Below, one piece after another: positions 42,010 to 50,751 of a stretch of 64,000 nucleotides of DNA. The stretch is from Nocardiopsis metallicus. Lineage in GTDB: Bacteria > Actinomycetota > Actinomycetes > Streptosporangiales > Streptosporangiaceae. Position numbers and translations under genes: made by a program. The stretch covers positions 4,898,001 to 4,962,000 of the forward strand of contig NZ_JACHDO010000001.1 of the NCBI RefSeq assembly GCF_014201115.1. The letters are read 5' to 3'. Numbering within the stretch: the first letter of the stretch is position 1; every line of letters starts with the position of its first letter. The notes beneath the pieces are model-generated. The model was not told the origin of the DNA. It worked only from the letters and a program-made list of their open reading frames with translations, and did no database searches.

Positions 42010-44277
42010 ATGACGATGGCCCCTTTCAACAACGCCCCCGAGACAGGGACACGGAACGGTCGGACCGCGGGTCGCGGCGCGGGAGCCGGCGCTCTCGTCG
42101 GTGGCGCCGTGTTCGTCAGTGTCATCGCCCTGTGCGCCCTTGTCATCGCCTACAACGGCATCTACAGATTCGCCCTGCTCGTGCACGACGAGGGCGGCTT
42201 CCTCGCACACGTCTTCCCGGTGACCTTCACCCTTCTGGTCCTCATGGCCTTCTGGGTGAGCTACGTGCTCCGCGCGGCGCCACCGCGGGAGCGCCTGTGG
42301 GTGGACGTCGTCCTCATCCCCCTGCTGATCCTCGCCGCGGCCGTGCCGATGGTGCTGAACAGCATGGGGCTCATCGAGCGGCTGGGCGCCGAGAACGAGC
42401 GGATCGTCCAGGTGGTGGTGGCCGTCGCCCCGCTGGCCGCCCTGCTGGTGGCGTTCCTGCTGTGGATCACCGTGCGCGCGCACATCCGCAAGCGCAACAT
42501 CCAGGTGCGTCCGCGCCCCAAGCCCTCCGATGATCGCCCCACCGTACTGCGGAGCCGTCCCGAGACGGTCGAGTCCGAGGTGGACGCGGAGTGGACGGAC
42601 GGGGCACCGGCCCGGGACTCGCGCGAGCCGGAGGCGCTCAAGACCCGTCTGCTGCGGCTGGGCGCCGACGAGGACTACGACGGCCAGCAGCCTGACGAGC
42701 GCCGCGCGTCCGCCGGGGCCGACAGGGCCGACAGGGCCGACGAGGTCGAGGCACGCGCGGAGGCCGGCGGCCGTGTGAAGGCGGACGGCCGCCCGGCGGA
42801 CGAGGAGGACACCCTCCCCGAAGCGACACCGTTGCCCGCCCGCACCTCCACCCTGCGCCGCGACCGCGCCGAGCAGCGGGAGAAGGAGCGCCTCGAACGC
42901 GAGGAGCGCGAACGGGCCGCACGCGAACGTGATGAGCTCGAGCAGCGTGAGCGCGAGGAGCGGGCCGTTCTCGAAAGGCGCGAGCTCGAGGAGCGTGAGC
43001 AGCGCGAGCGGGCCGAGCGGGAGCGGGAGGAACCCGAGGGAGAGGCGCGGTTCCGTGCCGAGGCCGGCCCCGACGACCCGACCGAGGTGATCCCCGCCGC
43101 CCGGGGGGCCGCGGCTGGGACCGAGGAGGGTTCGGGGAGGGGACGGCCCGAGGAGCCGGAGGACGATGCGGCCGAGGCCTCCGTGCCCACTCTGCCGCTC
43201 CCCCGCCGCTCCCGTGACGGCGGCAACCCGATCAAGCGTGCGGCCGCCGAGCCGCCGGTGGTGCCCGGCGCCGCCGCTCCCACGACCGGGCCCGAGACCG
43301 AACCGGAGCCTGAGCCCCGGGCCGCTTCCGGAATCGGTTCCGGAGACCGCGCCTGGGACGAGGGCGAGACCGACAACGGCGCCGGGGACGGGCCGGTCGT
43401 GGTGGTCCCGGACCATCTGGCCGACGAGGGCTTCGATCACGAGCCCCCGGTCGCCGACCCCGCCACGGACGAGGCCGAGGCGCCGATCCCCGTGCCGGTC
43501 GCCGTGGAAATCGCCGCCGAACCCGCCGCCGCCGAAGCCGTGGGCACCGGTGACACCGATGACACCGTCGAGCTCTGGCCCGCGGGGGAGGCCGAGACCG
43601 GCCCGTTGCCCGAGATCGAGGACCTTCCCTGGGCGGAGGGGCCCACGGACTCCGCGGTGTCCGAGGGTCCTGGGGCGCCCGGGGCGGCTGAGTCCGCCGA
43701 CGCCGACGGGGCCGGGCCGGAAGCCGAACCCCTGTGGGAGCCTCCGTCCGAGGTCGAGAGCGCCTCGCCGCTGGCCGACTACGTGCCACCGGTGTGGACC
43801 CCGCCCGAGGAGGACCCCCCGGCCGCCGCCGACACCGCCCCCCTGTTGGGGATGGGGACCGGGGCCGCTGAGGACACGACTCCGGCGCTGGACCACGACA
43901 CCGGCCCCGAGGTGCGCGCCGCCTTCCGCTTTCCAGCGAAGCGGCGCGGTGCGACAGGCGCCGAGGCGGAATCGGAGCCGGAGCAGCTGCCCGAGCCCGA
44001 ACAGCTGCCCGCGCAGGAGGAGCCGGAGTCCGAGGCCGCGCCGGAGCCCGAGGTTCAGCACGGGCGGGCGCCCGAACCAGGGCGGGAGCCCGAGCCGAAG
44101 GCCCCGTCGGAGCCGGTGAAGGCGGCCCAGGCGCCTGCGCCCGGGCCCAGGCCGGGGAAGCCGTTGGAGAAGCGTCCGATGGTCCTGAAGCCCAAGCGCC
44201 CGCCCATGCCGGACTTCGCCTCCGGCCCGCCCTCCCGACGGGTCCGCAGCGAGCCCCTGCCCCCGGACGAACGCTGA
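42010..44277 (+). CDS. Four-helix membrane protein with long coiled-coil and acidic Pro-rich tail
   Basis: 755 residues. Four hydrophobic helices (about 26-48, 66-88, 97-118, 132-155) resemble the DUF2637-type membrane domain. A roughly 600-residue cytoplasmic region follows. Residues about 280-345 form a highly charged Glu/Arg coiled coil (REKERLEREERERAARERD), then Pro/Glu/Ala-rich disordered sequence, ending in a basic-proline segment (KRPMVLKPKRPPMPDF). No catalytic motif. No ribosome site and a -10-like TACTCT right before the ATG suggest a leaderless mRNA. Flanked by cysS and ispF; role unknown, perhaps a scaffold at the membrane. Confidence 0.8.
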   Translation: MTMAPFNNAPETGTRNGRTAGRGAGAGALVGGAVFVSVIALCALVIAYNGIYRFALLVHDEGGFLAHVFPVTFTLLVLMAFWVSYVLRAAPPRERLWVDVVLIPLLILAAAVPMVLNSMGLIERLGAENERIVQVVVAVAPLAALLVAFLLWITVRAHIRKRNIQVRPRPKPSDDRPTVLRSRPETVESEVDAEWTDGAPARDSREPEALKTRLLRLGADEDYDGQQPDERRASAGADRADRADEVEARAEAGGRVKADGRPADEEDTLPEATPLPARTSTLRRDRAEQREKERLEREERERAARERDELEQREREERAVLERRELEEREQRERAEREREEPEGEARFRAEAGPDDPTEVIPAARGAAAGTEEGSGRGRPEEPEDDAAEASVPTLPLPRRSRDGGNPIKRAAAEPPVVPGAAAPTTGPETEPEPEPRAASGIGSGDRAWDEGETDNGAGDGPVVVVPDHLADEGFDHEPPVADPATDEAEAPIPVPVAVEIAAEPAAAEAVGTGDTDDTVELWPAGEAETGPLPEIEDLPWAEGPTDSAVSEGPGAPGAAESADADGAGPEAEPLWEPPSEVESASPLADYVPPVWTPPEEDPPAAADTAPLLGMGTGAAEDTTPALDHDTGPEVRAAFRFPAKRRGATGAEAESEPEQLPEPEQLPAQEEPESEAAPEPEVQHGRAPEPGREPEPKAPSEPVKAAQAPAPGPRPGKPLEKRPMVLKPKRPPMPDFASGPPSRRVRSEPLPPDER

Positions 44278-44297
44278 TTCAAGACGAACGCTGATTC
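44266..44297 (+). repeat. Direct repeat duplicating a stop codon region
   Basis: GACGAACGCTGATTC occurs at 44266-44280 and again at 44283-44297. The first copy contains the TGA stop of the membrane protein gene. Confidence 0.85.
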
Positions 44298-44316
44298 GCA
44301 ACGCCGTCCGCACGAT

Positions 44317-44356
44317 GTCGGCCCCGGAACCCCGATCTTCGGGTTCCGGGGCCGAC
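44317..44356 (+). terminator. Strong hairpin terminator
   Basis: Sixteen-base perfect stem GTCGGCCCCGGAACCC (44317-44332)/GGGTTCCGGGGCCGAC (44341-44356) with an eight-base loop, 40 bases after the stop codon of the 755-residue gene. Confidence 0.85.
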
Positions 44357-44944
44357 GTGTGTCCGGAGCGTAGCCGGGCACTGGCGTGCCCGGCAGGTTA
44401 CGGAGGGCGGGCGTGGGACGGTCTCGGAGTGCTTCGGGGCGGTGGCGGGGCGGTCGGAGGCAGCACGAGGCGGGCGGGAACCGAGGATCCGCCGAGATCG
44501 ACGTTACGTGCGCGAGGAGGGGTGCCGCCGGGCCCGCTCCTGAGCCTGCGGGTAACTCGTCACCCCGCTCCGACAGGGAGATACGCACAGCCTGTGGACA
44601 ACCCGCCCGGCCCGCACCCGCCCGCCCGACGAAGGCCGGGACGGACTTTCGCCTGTTGCCCGCGATGGCCCCGGCCCGATTCCGCCCGCCCGCCATCAGG
44701 CGGCCTCTTCGGCCAGCGGCCCGGGACCGGCAACGCGCTTCTTCGCCCTGGGCGAGCTAGCCTCGCCCCTCGTTACGGGCTGCTCTGTCCGAGGCACTCA
44801 CAGGTGTGGGTTTCGGTCCCCTGGGCGAGGGCCGCGGCAGGGGCCGGATACCGGCTTCGGCGATGCGCTTGACCTGGGCGGGAACAGGGCGGCTCCGGCC
44901 CCGCGCACACCGCTCGCGGCCGGGCGCCCAAGGCGCCCGGGAAG
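44357..44944. other. Non-coding stretch where ispD-region genes could lie
   Basis: About 590 bases with no supported gene on either strand; open frames here lack ribosome sites and are Arg/Pro/Gly-rich artefacts. No ispD-like sequence is visible. Confidence 0.5.
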
Positions 44945-44983
44945 CAGCGGAGCGGCCCCGCCGAGGGCGGAGCCGCTCCGCTG
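44945..44983 (-). terminator. ispF terminator
   Basis: Twelve-base perfect stem CAGCGGAGCGGC (44945-44956)/GCCGCTCCGCTG (44972-44983), starting nine bases beyond the ispF stop on the minus strand. Confidence 0.8.
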
Positions 44984-44991
44984 TGCGTGCG

Positions 44992-45471
44992 TCAGTCCCT
45001 GGGGGCGCACAGGGCCGTGGCGACGGCCGCGATGCCCTCGCCCCGGCCGGTGAGGCCCAGCCCGTCCGTGGTGGTCGCGGAGAGGCTCACCGGAGCGCCC
45101 ACGACCTCGGAGAGCGTCTTCTCCGCCTCGTCGCGCCTGGGAGCGAACTTGGGTCGGTTGCTGATGATCTGGACGGCCACGTTGCCGATCTCGAAACCGG
45201 CCGCGTGCACGCGCGCGACGGTCTCGGTGAGGAGTTCGGCGCCGGAAGCGCCCTTCCACCGGGGATCGGAGGTGCCGAAGTTGGATCCGAGGTCGCCCAG
45301 CCCGCAGGCGGACAGCAGGGCGTCGCACGCCGCGTGGGCGGCGACATCACCATCGGAATGGCCGCTGACACCGTCTTCTCCCGGCCATTCCAAACCGGCG
45401 AGAAAAAGTGTTCGTCCAGGAGAAAACGGGTGGACGTCGGTACCGACGCCCACCCGAGGCATTTTCGTCAT
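44992..45471 (-). CDS. ispF: 2-C-methyl-D-erythritol 2,4-cyclodiphosphate synthase
   Basis: 159 residues, standard length. The zinc site is D12, H14 (GTDVHPF) and H46 (GHSDGDVAAHA). SNFGTSDPRWKGASG and LSATTTDGLGLTGRGEGIAA are conserved IspF stretches. The enzyme makes the cyclic diphosphate intermediate of the MEP isoprenoid pathway. It follows carD by 22 bases on the same strand, so carD-ispF are co-transcribed. The usual intervening ispD is absent. Confidence 0.97.
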   Translation of the reverse strand: MTKMPRVGVGTDVHPFSPGRTLFLAGLEWPGEDGVSGHSDGDVAAHAACDALLSACGLGDLGSNFGTSDPRWKGASGAELLTETVARVHAAGFEIGNVAVQIISNRPKFAPRRDEAEKTLSEVVGAPVSLSATTTDGLGLTGRGEGIAAVATALCAPRD

Positions 45472-45493
45472 AAATTACGTGATTCCGCGACTA

Positions 45494-45976
45494 TCAGCTC
45501 GTCAGAACCTCGTCGAGGAGGGCTTCAGCCTTGTCCTCGTTGGTCTTTTCCGCGAGTGCGAGTTCGCTGACGAGAATCTGCCGGGCCTTGGCCAGCATCC
45601 TCTTCTCGCCCGCCGACAGACCGCGCTCCTTGTCCCGGCGCCACAGGTCCCGAACCACCTCGGCGACCTTGTTGACGTCGCCGGACGCCAACTTCTCCAG
45701 GTTCGCCTTGTAGCGCCTGGACCAGTTGGTGGGCTCTTCGGTGTGAGGTGCGCGCAGCACCTCGAAGACCTTGTCCAGGCCCTCCTGCCCCACCACGTCA
45801 CGAACGCCGACATCCTCGGCGTTCGCAGCCGGCACGCGTACCGTCAGATCGCCCTTGTCAACCCTCAGAACGAGATAGGTTCTGTCCTCGCCCTTAATGG
45901 TGCGAGTCTCGATCGCTTCAATACGAGCAGCCCCATGATGGGGGTAGACAACAGTGTCGCCGACCTTGAAAGTCAT
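45494..45976 (-). CDS. carD: CarD-family transcriptional regulator
   Basis: 160 residues. The N-terminal RNA-polymerase-interacting domain starts FKVGDTVVYPHHGAARIEAIE and includes YLVLRV..GDLTVRVP. The C-terminal helical DNA-binding domain has NWSRRYKANLEKL and VRDLWRRDKERGLSAGEKRML. CarD stabilises the RNA polymerase open complex at rRNA and many other promoters in actinobacteria and is essential in mycobacteria. ATG 45976 is preceded by GGAAGGGG on the minus strand at a rather long distance. Confidence 0.97.
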   Translation of the reverse strand: MTFKVGDTVVYPHHGAARIEAIETRTIKGEDRTYLVLRVDKGDLTVRVPAANAEDVGVRDVVGQEGLDKVFEVLRAPHTEEPTNWSRRYKANLEKLASGDVNKVAEVVRDLWRRDKERGLSAGEKRMLAKARQILVSELALAEKTNEDKAEALLDEVLTS

Positions 45977-46358
45977 GTGACAGGTACCCCTTCCGCTACC
46001 ACAAGGATACCATGAATCTGTGACTTAACGTACCTATTAGGTTTGCGAACACGCAGGTCAGACCACACTTTTTAGGGCTTGACAAAGTGTACCCGAGGAG
46101 TACCCGGCGCCTGGCCGGAGCGGCTTCGACAAGCCCTTCACCCCCGCTGGCCAGCCGAAGCGCGGCCTCACCCGGGTCCGGATCGGGATAGGGTTCGCCC
46201 TCGCCCGGACACCCTCCGCGAGGGCCCATAGCGATATAGGTCACGATTTCGGCTCTGGTTGACCCGCCCATGATCCGTCCGGATCTCCGGCGGTTCCGCG
46301 AGTGGATCTCCAGGCGGCTCCCCGGGCACATCGGCCTCGGACGTCACCCGCCCGTCAT
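45977..46358. other. Non-coding region between phoU and carD
   Basis: 382 bases with no gene. The carD side (45990-46090) is AT-richer than the surroundings and must hold its promoter; a -10-like TATCCT reads on the minus strand near 46004-46009. No clear operator is seen. Confidence 0.4.
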
Positions 46359-47021
46359 TCAGGCCTCGGGCTCGTAGTCCTCACGCTTCTCACCGGTCAC
46401 CATGTAGACCAGGTTGTCCGCGACGTGCACCGCGTGGTCACCGAAGCGTTCGTAGAAACGTCCGACCAGGGTCACGTCCATGGTCGCCTCCACCCCGTAC
46501 TCCCACCCCGGGGCGAGGATGCGCTGCAGCAGCTTGCGCCGCAGCCGGTCCATCTTGTCGTCGTCCTCGTCCAGTTCCAGGGCGGTGTCGGGGTCCCGCT
46601 CGACGATCACCTCGCCCGCCTTGGTGACCAGCAGCTCCGCCTGGTGACCCATCTCCAGGACGATGGAGCGCACCGGCTTGGGGATCGCCGAGTCCGGGTG
46701 GCGGCGCCGGGCGATCTTGGCCAGGTGAACGGCGTGGTCACCCATGCGTTCGAGGTCCCCGCGCATCGCCAGGGACGTGATGATGGTCCGCAGGTCCGAG
46801 GCGACCGGCTGCTGCCGGGCCATCAGGCTGAACGCGGTGTCCTCGATCTCCTGGTCGAGCCGGTTGAGCTCCTCGTCACCCGAGATCACCTCCTGGGCCG
46901 CGTTCAGGTCGCTGTCCAGCAGGGCGGTGGTGGCACGCGCGACGGCGTGCCTGGCGAGCCTGGTCATCTCGACGAGGCGCTCGCTCAGGCTGTCAAGGTC
47001 GTCATGGTAGGTATCGCGCAT
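46359..47021 (-). CDS. phoU: Phosphate-signalling complex protein PhoU
   Basis: 220 residues, two PhoU helical bundles: MRDTYHDDLDSLSERLVEMT, INRLDQEIEDTAFSLMARQQ-like ELNRLDQEIEDTAFSL, then LERMGDHAVHLAKIARR and a second copy RFYERFGDHAVHVADNLVYM. The two (E/D)R..DHA metal/phosphate motifs are present. PhoU dampens PhoR-PhoP signalling when phosphate is ample. Divergent from phoR, with a PHO-box-like repeat in between. Confidence 0.95.
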   Translation of the reverse strand: MRDTYHDDLDSLSERLVEMTRLARHAVARATTALLDSDLNAAQEVISGDEELNRLDQEIEDTAFSLMARQQPVASDLRTIITSLAMRGDLERMGDHAVHLAKIARRRHPDSAIPKPVRSIVLEMGHQAELLVTKAGEVIVERDPDTALELDEDDDKMDRLRRKLLQRILAPGWEYGVEATMDVTLVGRFYERFGDHAVHVADNLVYMVTGEKREDYEPEA

Positions 47022-47062
47022 GGCGTCAATGCTCCCAGTCTGCGTTTGAAGAATCGGCCAAG

Positions 47063-47084
47063 AGTTGGTGAACGATGGAAGAAC
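47063..47084 (-). promoter_or_regulatory. PHO box (direct repeat) between phoU and phoR
   Basis: On the minus strand two 11-base units follow each other: GTTCTTCCATC (47084-47074) and GTTCACCAACT (47073-47063). They match the actinomycete PhoP direct-repeat unit (GTTCACC...). Weaker third and fourth units may continue to 47041. The position suggests PhoP control of phoU and/or phoR-phoP. Confidence 0.6.
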
Positions 47085-47145
47085 CTCGGTTGTGTCGCGT
47101 GCCCTGACCGGGTAAAGCCCCAGTCCGCACGTTTACGATCGAATC

Positions 47146-48339
47146 GTGCAAGGGGAACTTCTCGCCGCCGTTGTCGGCATCATCGGGCTCGTCGCGGGCG
47201 TCGTCATCGGCGTACTCGTCGCCAGCCCTCTCTTCCGTTCTCGAACCCCGGGCGAGGAGCCGCAGTCGCCTCGGCACGACGGCAACACCCTCCCGCCCGG
47301 GATCGCCGAGGTGCTGTCCGCGCTCCCCTCCTCCGCCGTGGTCCTGGACTCCGGTGACAGGGTGCTGCGCGCCTCCTCCGCCGCCCGGGCCTTCGGGATC
47401 GTCCGGGGAGAGGAACTGGTCATAGGCGAACTCCTCACTCTGGCCCGCAAGGTCCGGCGTGACGGAGTGATCCGTGAGACCGACATCGAGGTGGCCGTTC
47501 GCAAGTTCGGCCCCGACGCCACGTCCTTCGCGGTGCGGGTGGCCCCGCTGGGCGGTACCGGCCTGGTGCTGGTGCTGGCCGAGGACCAGACCGAGCACCG
47601 GCGGGTGGAGGCGGTCCGCCGCGACTTCGTGGCCAACATCTCGCACGAGCTCAAGACGCCGGTGGGTGCGCTGTCCCTGTTGGCGGAGACCGTACAGGAC
47701 GCCAGCGACGACCCCGAAGCCGTGCGCCGGTTCACCGGGCGCATGCAGACCGAGGCCGCCCGGCTCACGGCGGTCATCCAGGACCTCATCACGCTCTCCC
47801 GTATCCAGGGCGCCGAACCCATCGCCGAACCCGCCCCGGTGGACCTCGGCTCGGTCGTCGAGGAGGCGATCGACACGGTGCGCATGCCCGCGGACGCCAA
47901 GGGGATCGAACTGGTGGGCAGCGGTGCCGAGGGGCTGACGGTCCTGGGCGACGAGGCGATGCTGGGGACCGCCCTGCGCAACCTCATCGCCAACGCCGTC
48001 GCCTACAGTCCGAAGAACACGAGGGTCGCGGTGTCCGTCGGAATCTCCCGGACCAGCGTGGACATCAGTGTCGCGGACCAGGGGATCGGCATTCCCCAGC
48101 AGGACCTGGAAAGGATCTTCGAGCGGTTCTACCGTGTGGACGCCGCTCGGAGCCGGGCCACCGGTGGTACCGGTCTCGGCCTGGCCATCGTCAAACACAT
48201 CATGACCCACCACCGTGGAGAAGTGACCGTGTGGAGCAAGGAGGGGTCGGGGTCGACGTTCACTCTTCGTCTGCCCAGACCCGAGAGCCGGGAGCTCGAC
48301 GCGACCCGGAACGACAACCACCAGGAGACGGCACAGTGA
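47146..48339 (+). CDS. phoR: Phosphate sensor histidine kinase PhoR/SenX3
   Basis: 397 residues. An N-terminal membrane helix (about 5-27), a PAS-like region (about 55-150), then HisKA with the phospho-acceptor H167 (ANISHELKTPVGALSLL). The HATPase domain shows N box (LRNLIANAVAYS), G1 (VADQGIGIP), F box and G2 (GGTGLGLAIVKHI). Only one obvious N-terminal helix, as in SenX3/PhoR of actinobacteria. GTG start at 47146. Its stop overlaps the regulator start (GTGA). Confidence 0.95.
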   Translation: MQGELLAAVVGIIGLVAGVVIGVLVASPLFRSRTPGEEPQSPRHDGNTLPPGIAEVLSALPSSAVVLDSGDRVLRASSAARAFGIVRGEELVIGELLTLARKVRRDGVIRETDIEVAVRKFGPDATSFAVRVAPLGGTGLVLVLAEDQTEHRRVEAVRRDFVANISHELKTPVGALSLLAETVQDASDDPEAVRRFTGRMQTEAARLTAVIQDLITLSRIQGAEPIAEPAPVDLGSVVEEAIDTVRMPADAKGIELVGSGAEGLTVLGDEAMLGTALRNLIANAVAYSPKNTRVAVSVGISRTSVDISVADQGIGIPQQDLERIFERFYRVDAARSRATGGTGLGLAIVKHIMTHHRGEVTVWSKEGSGSTFTLRLPRPESRELDATRNDNHQETAQ

Positions 48340-49034
48340 CGCGCGTACTCGTAGTAGAGGACGAAGAGTCCTACAGCGACGCCCTGTCTTACATGCTGCG
48401 CAAGGAGGGCTTCGAGGTCGCGGTGGCCCCCACCGGGACCGTCGCCCTGGAGACCTTCGACCGGACCGGCGCCGACCTCGTGCTGCTGGACCTGATGCTG
48501 CCGGGGCTGTCGGGCACCGAGGTGTGCCGGACTCTGCGGCAGAAGTCCAACGTCCCCGTCATCATGCTGACCGCCAAGGACTCCGAGATCGACAAGGTCG
48601 TCGGTCTGGAGCTGGGCGCCGACGACTACGTGACCAAGCCGTTCTCCTCCCGTGAGCTGGTGGCGCGCATCCGCGCGGTGCTGCGCCGCCGGGGCGAGGA
48701 CGAGGTCGTGCTGCCCGCCGCGCTGGAGGCCGGTCCCGTCCGGATGGACGTGGAGCGGCACGTGGTGACGGTGCGCGGCGACAACGTCCAGCTCCCGCTG
48801 AAGGAGTTCGAGCTGCTGGAGGTGCTCCTGCGCAACGCCGGGCGGGTGCTCACCCGGATGCAGCTCATCGACCGGGTGTGGGGCGCCGACTACGTCGGTG
48901 ACACCAAGACCCTCGACGTGCACGTCAAGCGGCTGCGCGCGAAGATCGAGGAGGACCCGGGCAACCCGCGCTACATCGTCACGGTGCGCGGTCTGGGCTA
49001 CAAGTTCGAACCCGTCACCGTCGAGGTGGAGTAG
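48336..49034 (+). CDS. phoP: Response regulator PhoP/RegX3 (OmpR family)
   Basis: 232 residues. Receiver domain with acidic residues E9-D10 (VVEDEESY), phospho-acceptor D52 (LLLDLMLPG) and K101-type KPFSS; C-terminal OmpR winged helix (LPLKEFELLEVLLRNAGRVL, TLDVHVKRLRAKIEEDP, TVRGLGYKFEP). It controls phosphate-starvation genes and, in actinomycetes, secondary metabolism. GTG 48336 overlaps the kinase stop, so the pair is translationally coupled. Confidence 0.96.
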   Translation: MTRVLVVEDEESYSDALSYMLRKEGFEVAVAPTGTVALETFDRTGADLVLLDLMLPGLSGTEVCRTLRQKSNVPVIMLTAKDSEIDKVVGLELGADDYVTKPFSSRELVARIRAVLRRRGEDEVVLPAALEAGPVRMDVERHVVTVRGDNVQLPLKEFELLEVLLRNAGRVLTRMQLIDRVWGADYVGDTKTLDVHVKRLRAKIEEDPGNPRYIVTVRGLGYKFEPVTVEVE

Positions 49035-49274
49035 GGGCAGGGGCAGGGCACGGGAGATCCCCCTTCGGATTCCCCTCTTCTTTTCCCTCTCTTCTCCTTC
49101 TGTTCCCGGCTCCCCTCGGGGGTCCGACGAGTCGACACCTCCCGTGTCCCGGGTGGCGGCCGCGCCGCGCCCGGGACGCCGTGTTTTCCGGGTGTCTCCC
49201 TTTTCCGGCCGTCCCCTCCTCCGGCCGCTTCCCCCTTCCGGCCGTCCCACGCGCCGCCCCGACCGCCGCCCGGC

Positions 49275-50684
49275 TCACTCTCCGGTGTGCTGGCGCACCG
49301 CCCGGGCCAGGACCCCGCAGGCGCGCCGGAGCTCCGTGCGGTCCGCCGACCCGTAGCCGATGACCAGCCCGTGCACCCTCGGCGCCCCGTGGCTGGTGCG
49401 GCTGGTGTCCTCCACCAGAACCCCCTCCTCGGCCGCCGCCGCGATCACCGGGGCCACCGCCGCCTCGGGCAGGGACAGCAGCACGTGCAGTCCGGCCGTG
49501 TCCCCGCTGAGCCGGGGGCCGAGGTGTTCCACGAGCAGGGCGCGGCGGCGCGCGTACTCCAGTCGCATCCGGCGCAGGTGCCGGTCCAGGTCCCCGCGTT
49601 CGAGCAGCAGGGCCGTGGCGGCCTGGACGTCGACGATGCGGTGCGTCAGATCGGGTTCGGCGACGATCCAGCCGACGCCGAGGTCGGGGTCGAGGGTCTT
49701 GGAGAGGGTGCCGAGCAGGACGACCCGGCCGGGGTCGAGCCCGTACAGGGCGGGCAGGGGCGCGACGTCGTAGCGGAACTCGGCGTCGTAGTCGTCCTCC
49801 ACCACCACGGCACCGGTTCGGCGGGCCCAGGCCAGCAGGCGTTCGCGGCGGGGCAGTGGCAGGCGTCCGCCCAGCGGGTACTGGTGGGCGGGCGTGGTGT
49901 AGACGAGGGAGAGGTCGTCGGGCAGGTCCTCGGGGCGGATGCCGTCGCCGTCCACGGGGCAGGGGACGATCTCGGCTCCGCGCGCGGCCAGGATGGTGCG
50001 GGCCTTGCCGTAGCCGGGGTCCTCCACCCCCGCCCGGACGCCCGGGCCGGCCGTGTTGCGAACCATGGCGCCGACCAGGTCGAGGCCGTTGCCGGTGCCC
50101 CGGGTGACCACGATGTTCTCGGGTCCCACCCGCACGCCCCGGGTGCGGCGCAGGTGTTCGGCGAGCAGGGCGCGCAGCCGGGGCAGGCCCCGGGGGTCGG
50201 GGTCGTCCGAGGGCGGGTGTTCGGCGGCGTGCCGCCAGGCCCGGCGCAGAGCGGCGCGATCGTGGTCGTGGACCCAGGGGGCTCCGGGGCGGAGGTCGAC
50301 CGTCCCGGAGCGGCGGAGCTGCGCGCGCGAGGGGCGTTGCCGCACGACCCCGGCCCCTGCGCCTCGTGGCGCCACCGGATCCCGTGGCGTCCCCTGCCCC
50401 GACCCCGGCAGGGGTTCGTGTTCGGTGACGAAGGTGCCCGAGCCGTGGCGGCCGTCGAGCCAGCCCTCGGCGTAGAGCTGCTGGTAGGCGTCGGTGACCA
50501 CGGTGCGGCTCACCCCGAGCTGGGTGGCCAGGCTGCGGCTGGAGGGCAGCCGTTCACCGGCGCGCAGGGTTCCGGTGGACATGGCCCCGCGCAGCGCGTC
50601 CGACAGCTGGGCGGAGAGCGGGGTGGAGGCGGAGCGGTCGATGCGTACGGGCGGTTCGGCGAGGCGGGCGGGGCGTCGGGGCAA
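49275..50684 (-). CDS. MocR/PdxR-type GntR-aminotransferase regulator
   Basis: 469 residues. The N-terminal GntR winged helix (about 15-80: LSAQLSDALRGAMSTGTLRAGERLPSSRSLATQLGVSRTVV) is joined to a fold-type I aminotransferase domain that binds PLP, with VVEDDYDAEFRYD and the Schiff-base lysine in LGTLSKTLDPDLGVGW. MocR regulators of the PdxR branch control vitamin B6 genes. TTG start at 50684. Divergent from an FMN split-barrel (pyridoxamine-5'-phosphate-oxidase-like) gene, a typical regulator-target arrangement. Confidence 0.9.
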   Translation of the reverse strand: MPRRPARLAEPPVRIDRSASTPLSAQLSDALRGAMSTGTLRAGERLPSSRSLATQLGVSRTVVTDAYQQLYAEGWLDGRHGSGTFVTEHEPLPGSGQGTPRDPVAPRGAGAGVVRQRPSRAQLRRSGTVDLRPGAPWVHDHDRAALRRAWRHAAEHPPSDDPDPRGLPRLRALLAEHLRRTRGVRVGPENIVVTRGTGNGLDLVGAMVRNTAGPGVRAGVEDPGYGKARTILAARGAEIVPCPVDGDGIRPEDLPDDLSLVYTTPAHQYPLGGRLPLPRRERLLAWARRTGAVVVEDDYDAEFRYDVAPLPALYGLDPGRVVLLGTLSKTLDPDLGVGWIVAEPDLTHRIVDVQAATALLLERGDLDRHLRRMRLEYARRRALLVEHLGPRLSGDTAGLHVLLSLPEAAVAPVIAAAAEEGVLVEDTSRTSHGAPRVHGLVIGYGSADRTELRRACGVLARAVRQHTGE

Positions 50685-50744
50685 AGTGGTCTTTCACTTC
50701 CTGCCAGAAATGGCCATGGTTTCAATGTCCACTTCTTCCTACGG
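50684..50744. promoter_or_regulatory. Divergent MocR / FMN split-barrel promoter region
   Basis: Inverted repeat AAGTGG (50684-50689)/CCACTT (50729-50734), plus a direct repeat of CACTTC. A -10-like TACGGT (50739-50744) ends seven bases before ATG 50752, consistent with a leaderless mRNA. Confidence 0.4.
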
Positions 50745-50751
50745 TAGACGC

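Noticed and set aside
41896..44313. About 800-codon minus-strand frame opposite the 755-residue membrane gene
   Set aside because: Gly/Leu/Arg low-complexity mirror of the Glu/Pro-rich gene; no domain, no start context.
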